A stretch of DNA of 5,506 nt from an uncultured Bacteroidia bacterium (GTDB lineage: Bacteria; Bacteroidota; Bacteroidia; Bacteroidales; UBA932). Location: assembly GCA_902795785.1 (NCBI GenBank), contig CADBMK010000117.1:1-5506 (forward strand), written 5' to 3'. The notes under the pieces were generated by a model, which saw only the letters and a program-made list of their open reading frames with translations, was not told the origin of the DNA and ran no database searches. Shown piece by piece: positions 1 through 5,506 of the stretch; within the stretch, counting starts at the first letter, position 1, and each line of letters begins with the position of its first letter. The translations under genes were made by a program, and so were the position numbers.

Positions 1-8
1 AAAAACAT
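1..8 (-). CDS. Start of the next operon gene (edge fragment), possibly BatA-like VWA protein
   Basis: Only the first codons are visible: on the minus strand an ATG at 8-6 is followed by TTT and TT, giving Met-Phe and then Phe or Leu. The ATG lies two bases after the TAG stop of the upstream gene, which fits the 0 and 4 base spacings elsewhere in this operon. In Bacteroidota the gene after MoxR, DUF58 and the BatD/DUF4381-like protein is usually batA, a VWA-domain membrane protein, and such proteins often begin with Met-Phe or similar. The identity is inferred from gene order alone; the start codon is directly visible but unproven. Confidence 0.4.
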
Positions 9-10
9 TT

Positions 11-1012
11 CTACTTATTTTGCTCCGCAGCATCGGCTTCAGTGTCGAGCTGCGACTGGTATGTAGTCGTAACAAATCTGACGGCAGACGGAATCACGCC
101 GGCGTTTTCGTCGTCGGTGGCCGTGTGCTTTGCAAACTTGATGAAGTCCGCCCTCTCGAAGAGTTCCTTCATCTCCTCATACAGGTCAGCAGGGATGTCG
201 GTCTTCTTCAGGTCTGAGAAGATCTCAGGAGTGGTCATCTCCATCGCATCGATATCGTATCTCCTAGCCATATATTCCCTGAGGGCGTCCGTAACCCCGG
301 AGTAGAAGAGTTTCTGTTTCTCCGGAGCCCAGTACCTGTCTCCGCGCAGGCCATCGAGCTTTCTGAGAGCCACGATGTGCGCCGGCTCCTCAGGAGCCTC
401 AACCCCACGGGTCTTCTTGCCGTAAACCATTATAAGGCAGACGATAAGAATAACCAGCATCGCCACAAGGTCGAAACCAAGGATGTACGGTATGACTTCG
501 GCGGCCGTAAGCGGATAACGGATCTGGCCTTTGATATCGTGTATCTGGTAGGTTGTGGTATCCACCGGCATCGTCCTGACGTCGAGGTCCCTGGAGAGGA
601 ACACGAGGGTATCGGGGCTGCCGCCTGGAAGAGTCCTTACAACGGCAAGCGAAGGAAGGTGATAGACAGCCTCATCAGTAGATGCAATGACCAGGCTGGC
701 CTCGATGTCGGCCTTGCCCGGACGGTCTTTCTTAGGCTTGGTCAGGCTGGTGGTATCAATCTGCCATCCCCTCACAAGAAGAACGCCCCTTGTAAGGGTA
801 TCCTTGAACTGCGGCAACTCGAGAGTGGTGCCGGCCGGAACGTCCTTCATCGAAAAACCGTATTGAAGCTGGTCAAAGATCAATACGGAATCCCTTTTCT
901 GAAGCTGACGGAGGAATGAGTCCTCACTGCGGATTACTCCCTCCCCTGCCAGTGCGGCAAAGGAATGGGCAAGCACGGCCGCAAGTATTGTCAATAATCT
1001 GGTCTTCATCAT
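11..1012 (-). CDS. BatD/DUF4381-like single-pass membrane protein of the Bat operon
   Basis: A 333-residue protein that I place with the BatD/DUF4381-type accessory proteins of Bat operons; the precise role is unknown. Residues 1-23 look like a Sec signal peptide (basic MMKTR, hydrophobic core, ALA near residues 20-22). Residues 24-170 form a predicted beta-rich periplasmic domain ending in a VDTT...IHDIKGQIRYPL stretch typical of BatD-like proteins. One transmembrane helix lies at about 174-197, followed by basic GKKTR, so the tail is predicted to be cytoplasmic. That tail (about 211-320) carries the family pattern ALRKLDGL, YWAP, FYSGVTDALREYMARRYDIDA and EMTTPEI. It is short next to full BatD, with only one predicted extracytoplasmic domain. 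The ATG abuts the DUF58 stop (TAGATGATG); the second ATG at 1009 is an equally possible start. Tight coupling suggests it works with the MoxR and DUF58 proteins at the inner membrane. No catalytic motif was seen. Confidence 0.78.
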   Translation of the reverse strand: MMKTRLLTILAAVLAHSFAALAGEGVIRSEDSFLRQLQKRDSVLIFDQLQYGFSMKDVPAGTTLELPQFKDTLTRGVLLVRGWQIDTTSLTKPKKDRPGKADIEASLVIASTDEAVYHLPSLAVVRTLPGGSPDTLVFLSRDLDVRTMPVDTTTYQIHDIKGQIRYPLTAAEVIPYILGFDLVAMLVILIVCLIMVYGKKTRGVEAPEEPAHIVALRKLDGLRGDRYWAPEKQKLFYSGVTDALREYMARRYDIDAMEMTTPEIFSDLKKTDIPADLYEEMKELFERADFIKFAKHTATDDENAGVIPSAVRFVTTTYQSQLDTEADAAEQNK

Positions 1013-1903
1013 CTATCGGGTTTGGAAAAATGCCAGAAGGCTCTTCACATAGTCCTGGTCCGTGCCTATCGTGACACTGTCAATCTTGTACCTGTTGAAA
1101 AGTCTTTTCTTCTTTTCGGCGGCGCTGCGGAACCAGTTCTCGTAGGCGCTTCTGACCTTTTTGCTGGAGGTGTCAATCCAGGCGCTCTGACCGGTTTCAG
1201 AATCCTTGACGTGAACTACGCCCACATCAGGGATGGTCTTTTCACGGGGATCGAAGACCTGTATGACAGATATGTCATGACGTCCTGCCGCAACCTTGAG
1301 AGCGTCCTCATAGCGCGGGGCTCCCTCCTGATTCACATCCAGCATATCTGAAAGCAGGAAGGCCGTGCACTTTTTCTTTATTGAGTTGGTAAGGAACCTC
1401 AGGGCTCCGCCTATGTCAGTTCCGTTGGAAGACGGTTCAAATGCAACAATCTCCCTCAGGATATGAAGCAGGTGGTTCCTGCCCTTTTTCGGAGGAATGA
1501 AAAGCTCAACCTTGTCGCTGAAGAGCAGGGCACCCACCTTATCGTTGTTGATGGTGGCGGAGAAAGACAACACGGCGGCTATTTCCGCTATCATATCCCT
1601 CTTCACCATACCCTTCGTTCCGAACAGTCCGGAGCGGCTCACGTCTATCAGAAGGACAACCGTCATTTCGCGCTCCTCCTCGAACACTTTGACGTACGGG
1701 CTGCGCAGACGGGCTGTCACATTCCAGTCCATGTTGCGCACGTCGTCGCCATACTGGTATTCACGCACCTCACTGAACGCCATACCGCGGCCCTTGAAGG
1801 CCGAATGGTACTCGCCGGCGAAGATCTGGTGCGACAGGGCGCGGGTACGGATCTCTATCTTCCTGACTTTCGAGAGCAGGTCTGTAGCATTTCTGCTTTC
1901 CAT
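1013..1903 (-). CDS. DUF58 domain protein (VWA-like fold), Bat operon
   Basis: A 296-residue protein of the DUF58 family, the usual partner of MoxR ATPases. The diagnostic block is at residues 38-75: GRGMAFSEVREYQYGDDVRNMDW followed by NVTARLRSPYVKVFEEE (read as two adjacent stretches). After it comes a VWA-like domain with a complete metal-ion-dependent adhesion site: D87-V-S89-R-S91, then T162 in NGTDIGGAL, then D186 in LLSDMLD. There is no signal peptide or membrane segment, so it is predicted to be cytoplasmic and is about the normal length. In known MoxR systems such proteins act with the ATPase in metal insertion, complex assembly or stress tolerance; the substrate here is unknown. It starts 4 bases after the moxR stop and ends directly against the next ATG, so it should be translated as part of the same transcript. 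The start is chosen because MESRN lies just ahead of the conserved region and directly after the moxR stop. Confidence 0.93.
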   Translation of the reverse strand: MESRNATDLLSKVRKIEIRTRALSHQIFAGEYHSAFKGRGMAFSEVREYQYGDDVRNMDWNVTARLRSPYVKVFEEEREMTVVLLIDVSRSGLFGTKGMVKRDMIAEIAAVLSFSATINNDKVGALLFSDKVELFIPPKKGRNHLLHILREIVAFEPSSNGTDIGGALRFLTNSIKKKCTAFLLSDMLDVNQEGAPRYEDALKVAAGRHDISVIQVFDPREKTIPDVGVVHVKDSETGQSAWIDTSSKKVRSAYENWFRSAAEKKKRLFNRYKIDSVTIGTDQDYVKSLLAFFQTR

Positions 1904-1907
1904 ATCG

Positions 1908-2900
1908 CTAAGGAACCATCACAGCATTGAGAACCTCGGAAATAATCATCTCCGTGGTGATATTTTCCGCCTCGGCCTCGTATGTAAGACCGATCCTGTG
2001 CCTGAGAACCTCGTTGCATACGGCCCTTACGTCCTCCGGAATCACGTAGCCTCTTCTCTTAATGAAGGCATAGGCCTTGGCCGCCATTGCCAGGGAGATG
2101 GAAGCACGAGGTGATGCACCGTAGGAAATGAGGCTCTCGAGTTTACCGAGGCCATACTCCTTTGGAGTCCTGGTGGCATATACTATGTCAACGATGTATT
2201 TCTCCACTTTCTCATCCATATAAACGTCCCTTACCACCTGCCTTGCGCGGACGATGTCTTCAGGACTTACTACAGGATTAGGCTCAGGGAAGTCTCCGGT
2301 ATTGTTCATCCTGACAATCTGACGCTCCTCGTCCTTGTTAGGGTAATCAACCACAACCTTGAGCATGAAACGGTCCACCTGGGCCTCAGGAAGAGGATAT
2401 GTACCTTCCTGTTCAACAGGGTTCTGGGTTGCCATCACAAGGAAAGGATCAGGAAGCCTGTATGTCTCCTCTCCGATTGTCACCTGACGTTCCTGCATGG
2501 CCTCCAAAAGGGCCGACTGCACCTTTGCCGGTGAACGGTTAATCTCATCCGCAAGGACGAAGTTTGCAAAGACAGGTCCCTTATGGACCTCGAAAGCCTC
2601 GTTCTTCTGAGAGTAAATCAGCGTACCGATAACGTCGGCCGGAAGCAGGTCAGGAGTGAACTGGATTCTGCTGAATTTAGCCGATACACACTTGGACAGA
2701 GTATTGATAGCCAATGTCTTTGCAAGGCCCGGCATACCTTCGAGAAGGATGTGGCCGTTAGCCAGCAGGCCGATAAGAAGATTCTCTACAAGTTGTTTCT
2801 GTCCGACTATGACCTTACCCATCTCGAGGGTGAGCAGATCCACGAAGGCGCTTTCCTTCTGGATGCGGTCATTGAGTTCCTTGATGTTTACGCTTTCCAT
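1908..2900 (-). CDS. moxR: MoxR-family AAA+ ATPase
   Basis: A 330-residue MoxR-type AAA+ ATPase of typical family length. The motifs run in order: a short helical N-terminus; VIVGQ at about 30-34; Walker A GMPGLAKT at 55-62; Walker B VLADEINR at 115-122 with D118 and E119; sensor 1 ATQNP at 157-161; the EAQVDRF stretch at 172-178 with arginine-finger candidate R177; and sensor 2 in GASPRAS at 261-267 with R265. All ATP-binding and hydrolysis residues are present, so it should be active. MoxR proteins are chaperone-like ATPases that remodel or activate partner complexes, commonly through VWA/DUF58 proteins, and here the DUF58 gene follows after 4 bases. It is the first gene of the minus-strand Bat operon and is cytoplasmic. 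ATG at 2900 is the only good start, 37 bases from the divergent truA start. In some bacteria the cluster is linked to oxygen or stress tolerance; that role here is inferred from gene order. Confidence 0.96.
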   Translation of the reverse strand: MESVNIKELNDRIQKESAFVDLLTLEMGKVIVGQKQLVENLLIGLLANGHILLEGMPGLAKTLAINTLSKCVSAKFSRIQFTPDLLPADVIGTLIYSQKNEAFEVHKGPVFANFVLADEINRSPAKVQSALLEAMQERQVTIGEETYRLPDPFLVMATQNPVEQEGTYPLPEAQVDRFMLKVVVDYPNKDEERQIVRMNNTGDFPEPNPVVSPEDIVRARQVVRDVYMDEKVEKYIVDIVYATRTPKEYGLGKLESLISYGASPRASISLAMAAKAYAFIKRRGYVIPEDVRAVCNEVLRHRIGLTYEAEAENITTEMIISEVLNAVMVP

Positions 2901-2919
2901 TTATTTTTTAATAATTTTG
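2887..2919 (+). promoter_or_regulatory. Candidate truA promoter, Bacteroidota type
   Basis: TAATTTTG at 2912-2919 is an exact match to the Bacteroidota -7 consensus TAnnTTTG. TTTA at 2887-2890, 21 bases upstream, is a one-mismatch fit to the -33 element TTTG; it lies inside the first codons of moxR on the other strand. The box ends 18 bases before the truA ATG, predicting a leader of only about a dozen bases, with no Shine-Dalgarno sequence. The match is by eye in AT-rich DNA, so chance occurrence is possible. Confidence 0.5.
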
Positions 2920-2937
2920 TCGCACAACACGTCAAAG
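2901..2937. promoter_or_regulatory. Compact divergent intergenic region between moxR and truA
   Basis: These 37 AT-rich bases separate the two divergent start codons. They must hold the 5' leaders of both genes, and the promoter elements probably extend into the opposing coding sequences. On the plus strand a good Bacteroidota -7 box is seen at 2912-2919. On the minus strand I found only a weak candidate, CATCTTTG at 2940-2933 (one mismatch to TAnnTTTG), overlapping the truA start codon and lacking a clear -33 element. No inverted repeat suggesting a regulator site was noticed. Confidence 0.55.
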
Positions 2938-3711
2938 ATGAGATATTCGATCAGATTGTCATACGACGGCGCTGCGTTCTGCGGATGGCAGATTCAGCCC
3001 AACGCCCCTTCAGTCCAGGAATGCCTTGAAACAGCTCTTTCAAAGCTGTTAAGGGAGGATATAAAGGTTACCGGAGCCGGTAGAACGGACACCAGGGTAA
3101 GTGCAATCAACTATGTCGCCCATTTCGACACTTCGAACGATCCCGGGATCGACGCGAATACTATTTGCTACAAATTAAATGCCATTCTACCCCTGTCAAT
3201 AAAGGTTCACGAAGTGAAACCGGAGGCTGACAGTTTCCACGCAAGATTCGGAGCCACAAAGAGGGGTTACCGCTATTTCATCAACCGCAGGAAGGATCCT
3301 TTTGTCACCGGAATGTCATTCTTTTACTCCTTCCCGCTTGACGTAGAGGCGATGAACAGGGCGGCGCAGCAACTGCTCGGCACCCACGACTTCCACTGCT
3401 TCGAAAAGGTGGGAAGTGACAACAAAACCTCCGTCTGCACGGTCTTCTCAGCCCACTGGGACAGCTGGACGCCAGCCCACGTAAGAGAGCTCGGCTTCCC
3501 TGCGGAAGAAGGTGACTATCTGGTATTTACAATCCAGGCAGACCGCTTCCTCAGGAATATGGTAAGGGCCGTTGTAGGCTCACTTCTGGAGGTCGGAAGG
3601 GGAAAGCGCAAACCCGAATGGATTTCAGAACTCATTTCCGGCGGAACTCGCTCTGACGCAGGAGAGTCCGTTCCCGGACACGCCCTCTTTCTCAATGAAA
3701 TAAAATACTAG
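2938..3711 (+). CDS. truA: tRNA pseudouridine(38-40) synthase TruA
   Basis: A 257-residue TruA, the enzyme that converts uridine to pseudouridine at positions 38-40 of the tRNA anticodon stem-loop; it acts in the cytoplasm. Family features in order: RYSIRLSYDGAAFCGWQIQ at 2-20; the catalytic motif GAGRTD at 46-51 with catalytic D51; VAHFD at 60-64; FHARFGATKRGYRYFI at 100-115 with the conserved tyrosine region at Y111; DFHCFEK at 151-157; DRFLRNMVRAVVGSLLEVG at 202-220; and a C-terminal HALFLNEIKY. ATG at 2938 is chosen because the conserved N-terminus begins there. The frame stays open for another 94 codons upstream, but that extension is antisense to moxR and resembles nothing. The unusual point is that the residues after D51 read TRVSA where the family normally has xGVHA or close to it. 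The fold otherwise looks complete, so an active enzyme remains most likely. Confidence 0.95.
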   Translation: MRYSIRLSYDGAAFCGWQIQPNAPSVQECLETALSKLLREDIKVTGAGRTDTRVSAINYVAHFDTSNDPGIDANTICYKLNAILPLSIKVHEVKPEADSFHARFGATKRGYRYFINRRKDPFVTGMSFFYSFPLDVEAMNRAAQQLLGTHDFHCFEKVGSDNKTSVCTVFSAHWDSWTPAHVRELGFPAEEGDYLVFTIQADRFLRNMVRAVVGSLLEVGRGKRKPEWISELISGGTRSDAGESVPGHALFLNEIKY

Positions 3712-3718
3712 GGGCACA

Positions 3719-3751
3719 TTTCGGTTTTGTCCGTTTTTTTAAGTATTTTTG
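3719..3751 (+). promoter_or_regulatory. Candidate promoter of the exbB-exbD-tonB operon
   Basis: TATTTTTG at 3744-3751 matches the Bacteroidota -7 consensus TAnnTTTG exactly. TTTC at 3719-3722 sits 21 bases upstream, the same spacing as in the truA candidate, and would be a one-mismatch -33 element; a perfect TTTG at 3726-3729 is only 14 bases away, which is probably too close. The predicted start would leave a leader of roughly 30 bases that is rich in A (around 3763-3778) and without a Shine-Dalgarno sequence, as is usual for well-expressed Bacteroidota genes. Some read-through from truA cannot be excluded. Confidence 0.6.
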
Positions 3752-3786
3752 TACGATTATTGCAAATACAAAAAGAAAACGGATAT

Positions 3787-4500
3787 ATGTTATTCAACCT
3801 TCTTCAGTCAGACATTGACTCAATGGCAGCCACAGCCGCACAGGCTGTTCCTCAGGTAACAGAGCAGTCATACTCACTTATCAGCATGGCCACCAAGGGT
3901 GGTTGGCTTATGATCGTGCTCCTTGCACTTTCAATCGTAGCAATCTACATCTTCGGAAAGAAGTGGTGGATGATACACAAGGCGGCAAACATCGATAAGT
4001 ACTTCATGCAGGATATCAGGGACTATATCCACGAGGGAAAGATCAAGAGCGCAAAGGAACTCTGCGAAAAGTATGATTCCCCTATCGCAAGGCTCGTAGA
4101 GAAGGGTATCGACAGAATCGGCCGTCCTCTCTCCGACATCCAGACAGCCGTTGAGAACATCGGCAACGCAGAGGTTGCCCGTCTCGAGAACGGCCTTCCT
4201 TATCTTGCCACAATTTCCGGCGGCGCACCTATGATCGGATTCCTCGGAACCGTTCTCGGTATGGTACAGGCCTTCTTCAACATGGCCAACGCCGGCAACA
4301 ACATTGATATCACCCTGCTTTCAAGCGGTATCTATACAGCCATGATTACAACTGTCGGCGGTCTTATCGTCGGTCTTCTGGCATACTTCGGATACAACTA
4401 CCTGACGGCGCAGATTTCAAATCTCGTCTTCAAAATGGAAAGCACCACAATTGACTTCATGGATCTTCTCCATGAGCCTGCAGACGCAACAGAGGAATAA
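3787..4500 (+). CDS. exbB: ExbB/TolQ/MotA-family proton channel protein
   Basis: A 237-residue inner-membrane protein of the MotA/TolQ/ExbB family, which forms the pentameric scaffold of the proton channel that powers TonB-type transducers. Three transmembrane helices are visible: about 38-57, 138-165 and 180-205, with a cytoplasmic loop of about 80 residues between the first two. The second helix carries the family signature GGAPMIGFLGTVLGMVQAF (145-163) including T155. The third carries TAMITTVGGLIVGLLAY, where T189 aligns with the functional threonine of the E. coli ExbB third helix (T181). ATG at 3787 is chosen because the candidate promoter and A-rich leader lie directly upstream. A longer reading from a TTG at 3727 would run through the promoter and adds no family sequence. 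The gene is followed after 3 bases by exbD, so the two are co-translated partners. TolQ is the alternative name, but the TonB-like third gene favours ExbB. Confidence 0.93.
   Translation: MLFNLLQSDIDSMAATAAQAVPQVTEQSYSLISMATKGGWLMIVLLALSIVAIYIFGKKWWMIHKAANIDKYFMQDIRDYIHEGKIKSAKELCEKYDSPIARLVEKGIDRIGRPLSDIQTAVENIGNAEVARLENGLPYLATISGGAPMIGFLGTVLGMVQAFFNMANAGNNIDITLLSSGIYTAMITTVGGLIVGLLAYFGYNYLTAQISNLVFKMESTTIDFMDLLHEPADATEE
4491..4496 (+). promoter_or_regulatory. Shine-Dalgarno-like site for exbD
   Basis: AGAGGA inside the last codons of exbB lies 7 bases before the exbD ATG at 4504. It is one of the few purine-rich ribosome-binding-like sites in the window. Bacteroidota depend little on this signal, and the sequence also encodes the Glu-Glu end of ExbB, so it may be incidental. 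The closeness of the genes suggests translational coupling in any case. Confidence 0.35.
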
Positions 4501-4503
4501 ACC

Positions 4504-4914
4504 ATGGCAATCAAGAGATCGACAAAAATACTGTCGGATATGTCGATGTCCTCAATGACGGACATCGTCTTTCTCCTCCTGATCTTCTTCCTCGTAACCT
4601 CTACCCTTGTCAACCCTAACGCCCTCAAGCTTCTTCTTCCAAAGAGCACGGGACAGGTCTCAGCAAAGGCGACGGTAAGCGTATCGATCAAGGACTGGGG
4701 AGATGAGAAATATACCTATCACCTTAACGGTGATGAGACACCTATGCCGTTCGAGATGCTCGAAGACGGCCTTATCAACCTTCTCGTGAACGAGGACGAC
4801 CCAACGTTCTCCATCTATGCGGACGAGACCGTTCCTATCAAGGAGATCGTTGCAGTGATGAACATTGCAAAGAGAAATCACTACAAGGTAATTTTGGCAA
4901 CACAGGCGGAATAA
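4504..4914 (+). CDS. exbD: ExbD/TolR-family proton channel protein
   Basis: A 136-residue ExbD/TolR-family protein of typical length. It has a short cytoplasmic N-terminus (MAIKRSTKILSD), one transmembrane helix at about 18-36, and a periplasmic domain of about 100 residues. The helix starts with MSSMTDIVFLLLIFFLVTST; D20 corresponds to the proton-carrying aspartate of the family (D25 in E. coli ExbD), so the channel should be functional. The C-terminal part (IYADETVPIKEIVAVMNIAK, then VILATQ) matches the usual periplasmic dimerisation domain. It lies 3 bases after exbB and its stop codon overlaps the start of the TonB-like gene by one base (TAATG). In the membrane it should sit as a dimer inside the ExbB pentamer. 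Only one exbD is seen here, whereas some Bacteroidota operons carry two. Confidence 0.94.
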   Translation: MAIKRSTKILSDMSMSSMTDIVFLLLIFFLVTSTLVNPNALKLLLPKSTGQVSAKATVSVSIKDWGDEKYTYHLNGDETPMPFEMLEDGLINLLVNEDDPTFSIYADETVPIKEIVAVMNIAKRNHYKVILATQAE

Positions 4915-5506
4915 TGCAGCAGGAGTATAAAAGAGTAAGACAGAAGCAGGAAACGGCATCGACGGTGACTGGCATCGTCCTGACGGTGGGCATACATGTC
5001 CTCGCCTGCGCTACTCTTGGCTTTACCGGAATCAAATACATATATCCACCGCCTCCGGAAAGCACATTCGTACTCGACTTCGAGGAAGAGGAAGCCCCTA
5101 AGGTAAAGCAGGACTTCCGCGGTTCCCAGCCTAAGGCTGAGGAGGTTGACCTCAAGAAAGAAATCGAACTCGTACAAAGAAGCGAGTCTCCGCACAAGAC
5201 ACTGGCAAAGACAAACAACACTCCGGCAACAAAGCCGGACAACTTTGGAGACGTCGATGTCCCGACTCCAAAACAGGAGGAGCCGAAACTTGACCCGAGA
5301 GCGTCATTCCCAGGAATGAGCAAGAATGACGCAAGCACCACCGCGCCGCACTCCGCGAAGGAGCCTGGTGAAACCTTCAAGGCCGGACAGCCGGACGGCA
5401 ACACCCAGAACGGCAAGACTGAAGGCACGCCTAACGCCCACCTAAAGGGAAGAAGCGTCAAAGGACACCTTTCACGTCCAGCTTACAATGTCCAGAAAGA
5501 GGGCAT
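4914..5506 (+). CDS. tonB: TonB-like energy transducer, 3' end beyond the window
   Basis: An open frame of 197 codons running off the window end, without a stop. The ATG overlaps the exbD stop (TAATG), a classic coupled arrangement. The N-terminus is cytoplasmic and basic (MQQEYKRVRQKQ), followed by one transmembrane helix at about 17-37. In it, TVGIH (T24 to H28) aligns with SVCIH of E. coli TonB, whose Ser16 and His20 are important for coupling to ExbB/ExbD. Then come PPPP at 45-48, an acidic FEEEE patch at 56-60 and a long hydrophilic linker (about 60-178) rich in Lys, Glu, Pro, Asn and Gly, suited to spanning the periplasm. The last visible residues, GRSVKGHLSRPAYNVQKEG (179-197), look like the start of the TonB C-terminal domain as seen in Bacteroidota TonB/TolA proteins. 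TolA-like is the main alternative. The missing part should be about 80-90 residues. Confidence 0.88.
   Translation, partial: MQQEYKRVRQKQETASTVTGIVLTVGIHVLACATLGFTGIKYIYPPPPESTFVLDFEEEEAPKVKQDFRGSQPKAEEVDLKKEIELVQRSESPHKTLAKTNNTPATKPDNFGDVDVPTPKQEEPKLDPRASFPGMSKNDASTTAPHSAKEPGETFKAGQPDGNTQNGKTEGTPNAHLKGRSVKGHLSRPAYNVQKEG

Noticed and set aside
377..919. 180-codon plus-strand open frame
   Set aside because: It is opposite the BatD-like gene, which has clear signal peptide, transmembrane and family patterns; no plausible start signal or homology was seen.
1497..2114. 205-codon plus-strand open frame
   Set aside because: It lies opposite the DUF58 and moxR genes, crosses their junction, and has a Ser/Arg-rich composition typical of antisense shadows.
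2656..2937. In-frame 94-codon upstream extension of truA
   Set aside because: It is antisense to the conserved moxR coding sequence, resembles no TruA N-terminus, and the conserved TruA start MRYSIRLSYDG begins at 2938 behind a promoter-like box.
3722..3740. Possible intrinsic terminator of truA (CGG, loop, CCG, then seven T)
   Set aside because: The stem is only three base pairs, too weak for a terminator, and the T run is better explained as part of the AT-rich promoter of exbB.
3727..3786. Longer ExbB N-terminus from a TTG codon
   Set aside because: It would read through the exact promoter box and the A-rich leader, and the added residues are not part of the family.
4838..5461. 207-codon minus-strand open frame
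   Set aside because: It is antisense to exbD and the TonB-like gene, and its Ser, Cys and Leu-rich translation fits a shadow of the Lys/Glu/Pro-rich linker. No domain was recognised.
1..5506. Search for an unusual system: repeats, CRISPR, toxin-antitoxin pairs, mobile elements, tRNA genes
   Set aside because: No repeated units, terminal inverted repeats, transposase-like sequence or tRNA-like cloverleaf were noticed by eye; every part of the window is explained by standard core genes and short gaps.

Overview
The window looks like a chromosomal segment from a member of the Bacteroidota, most likely order Bacteroidales. This rests on the Bat-type gene order (MoxR, DUF58, BatD-like), the Bacteroidota-style promoter boxes (TAnnTTTG), A-rich leaders with little Shine-Dalgarno signal, and the protein family variants. 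Composition is fairly balanced in G+C, so a higher-G+C lineage is plausible, but I cannot name a genus. Almost the whole window is coding. No RNA gene, insertion sequence, CRISPR array, phage gene or long repeat was seen.

Left half (1-2900, minus strand): a tightly packed operon read right to left. It encodes a MoxR-type AAA+ ATPase (2900-1908), a DUF58 protein with an intact metal-binding VWA-like site (1903-1013), and a BatD/DUF4381-like single-pass membrane protein (1012-11). The first codons of a further gene, probably a BatA-like VWA membrane protein, follow at 8-1. Gaps are 4, 0 and 2 bases, so co-transcription is near certain. This is the front part of the Bacteroidota aerotolerance (Bat) cluster.

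Middle (2901-3711): a 37-base divergent intergenic stretch separates moxR from truA (plus strand, 2938-3711), the tRNA pseudouridine synthase. TruA keeps its catalytic aspartate but has two changes in the otherwise very conserved motif next to it.

Right half (3712-5506, plus strand): after a 75-base gap with a good promoter candidate comes a proton-channel operon. It contains exbB (3787-4500), exbD (4504-4914) and a TonB-like energy transducer (4914 to beyond the window end). The last gene runs off the edge. It has the TonB-type transmembrane Ser/Thr-x3-His motif and reaches the start of the C-terminal domain. Together these would form an inner-membrane motor that uses the proton gradient to drive outer-membrane transport or envelope maintenance.

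Overall this is a well-recognised, ordinary core region. The points most worth a second look are the TruA motif changes, the compact divergent promoter region, and the short BatD-like protein placed between the DUF58 gene and the presumed batA. I saw no sign of an undescribed system.
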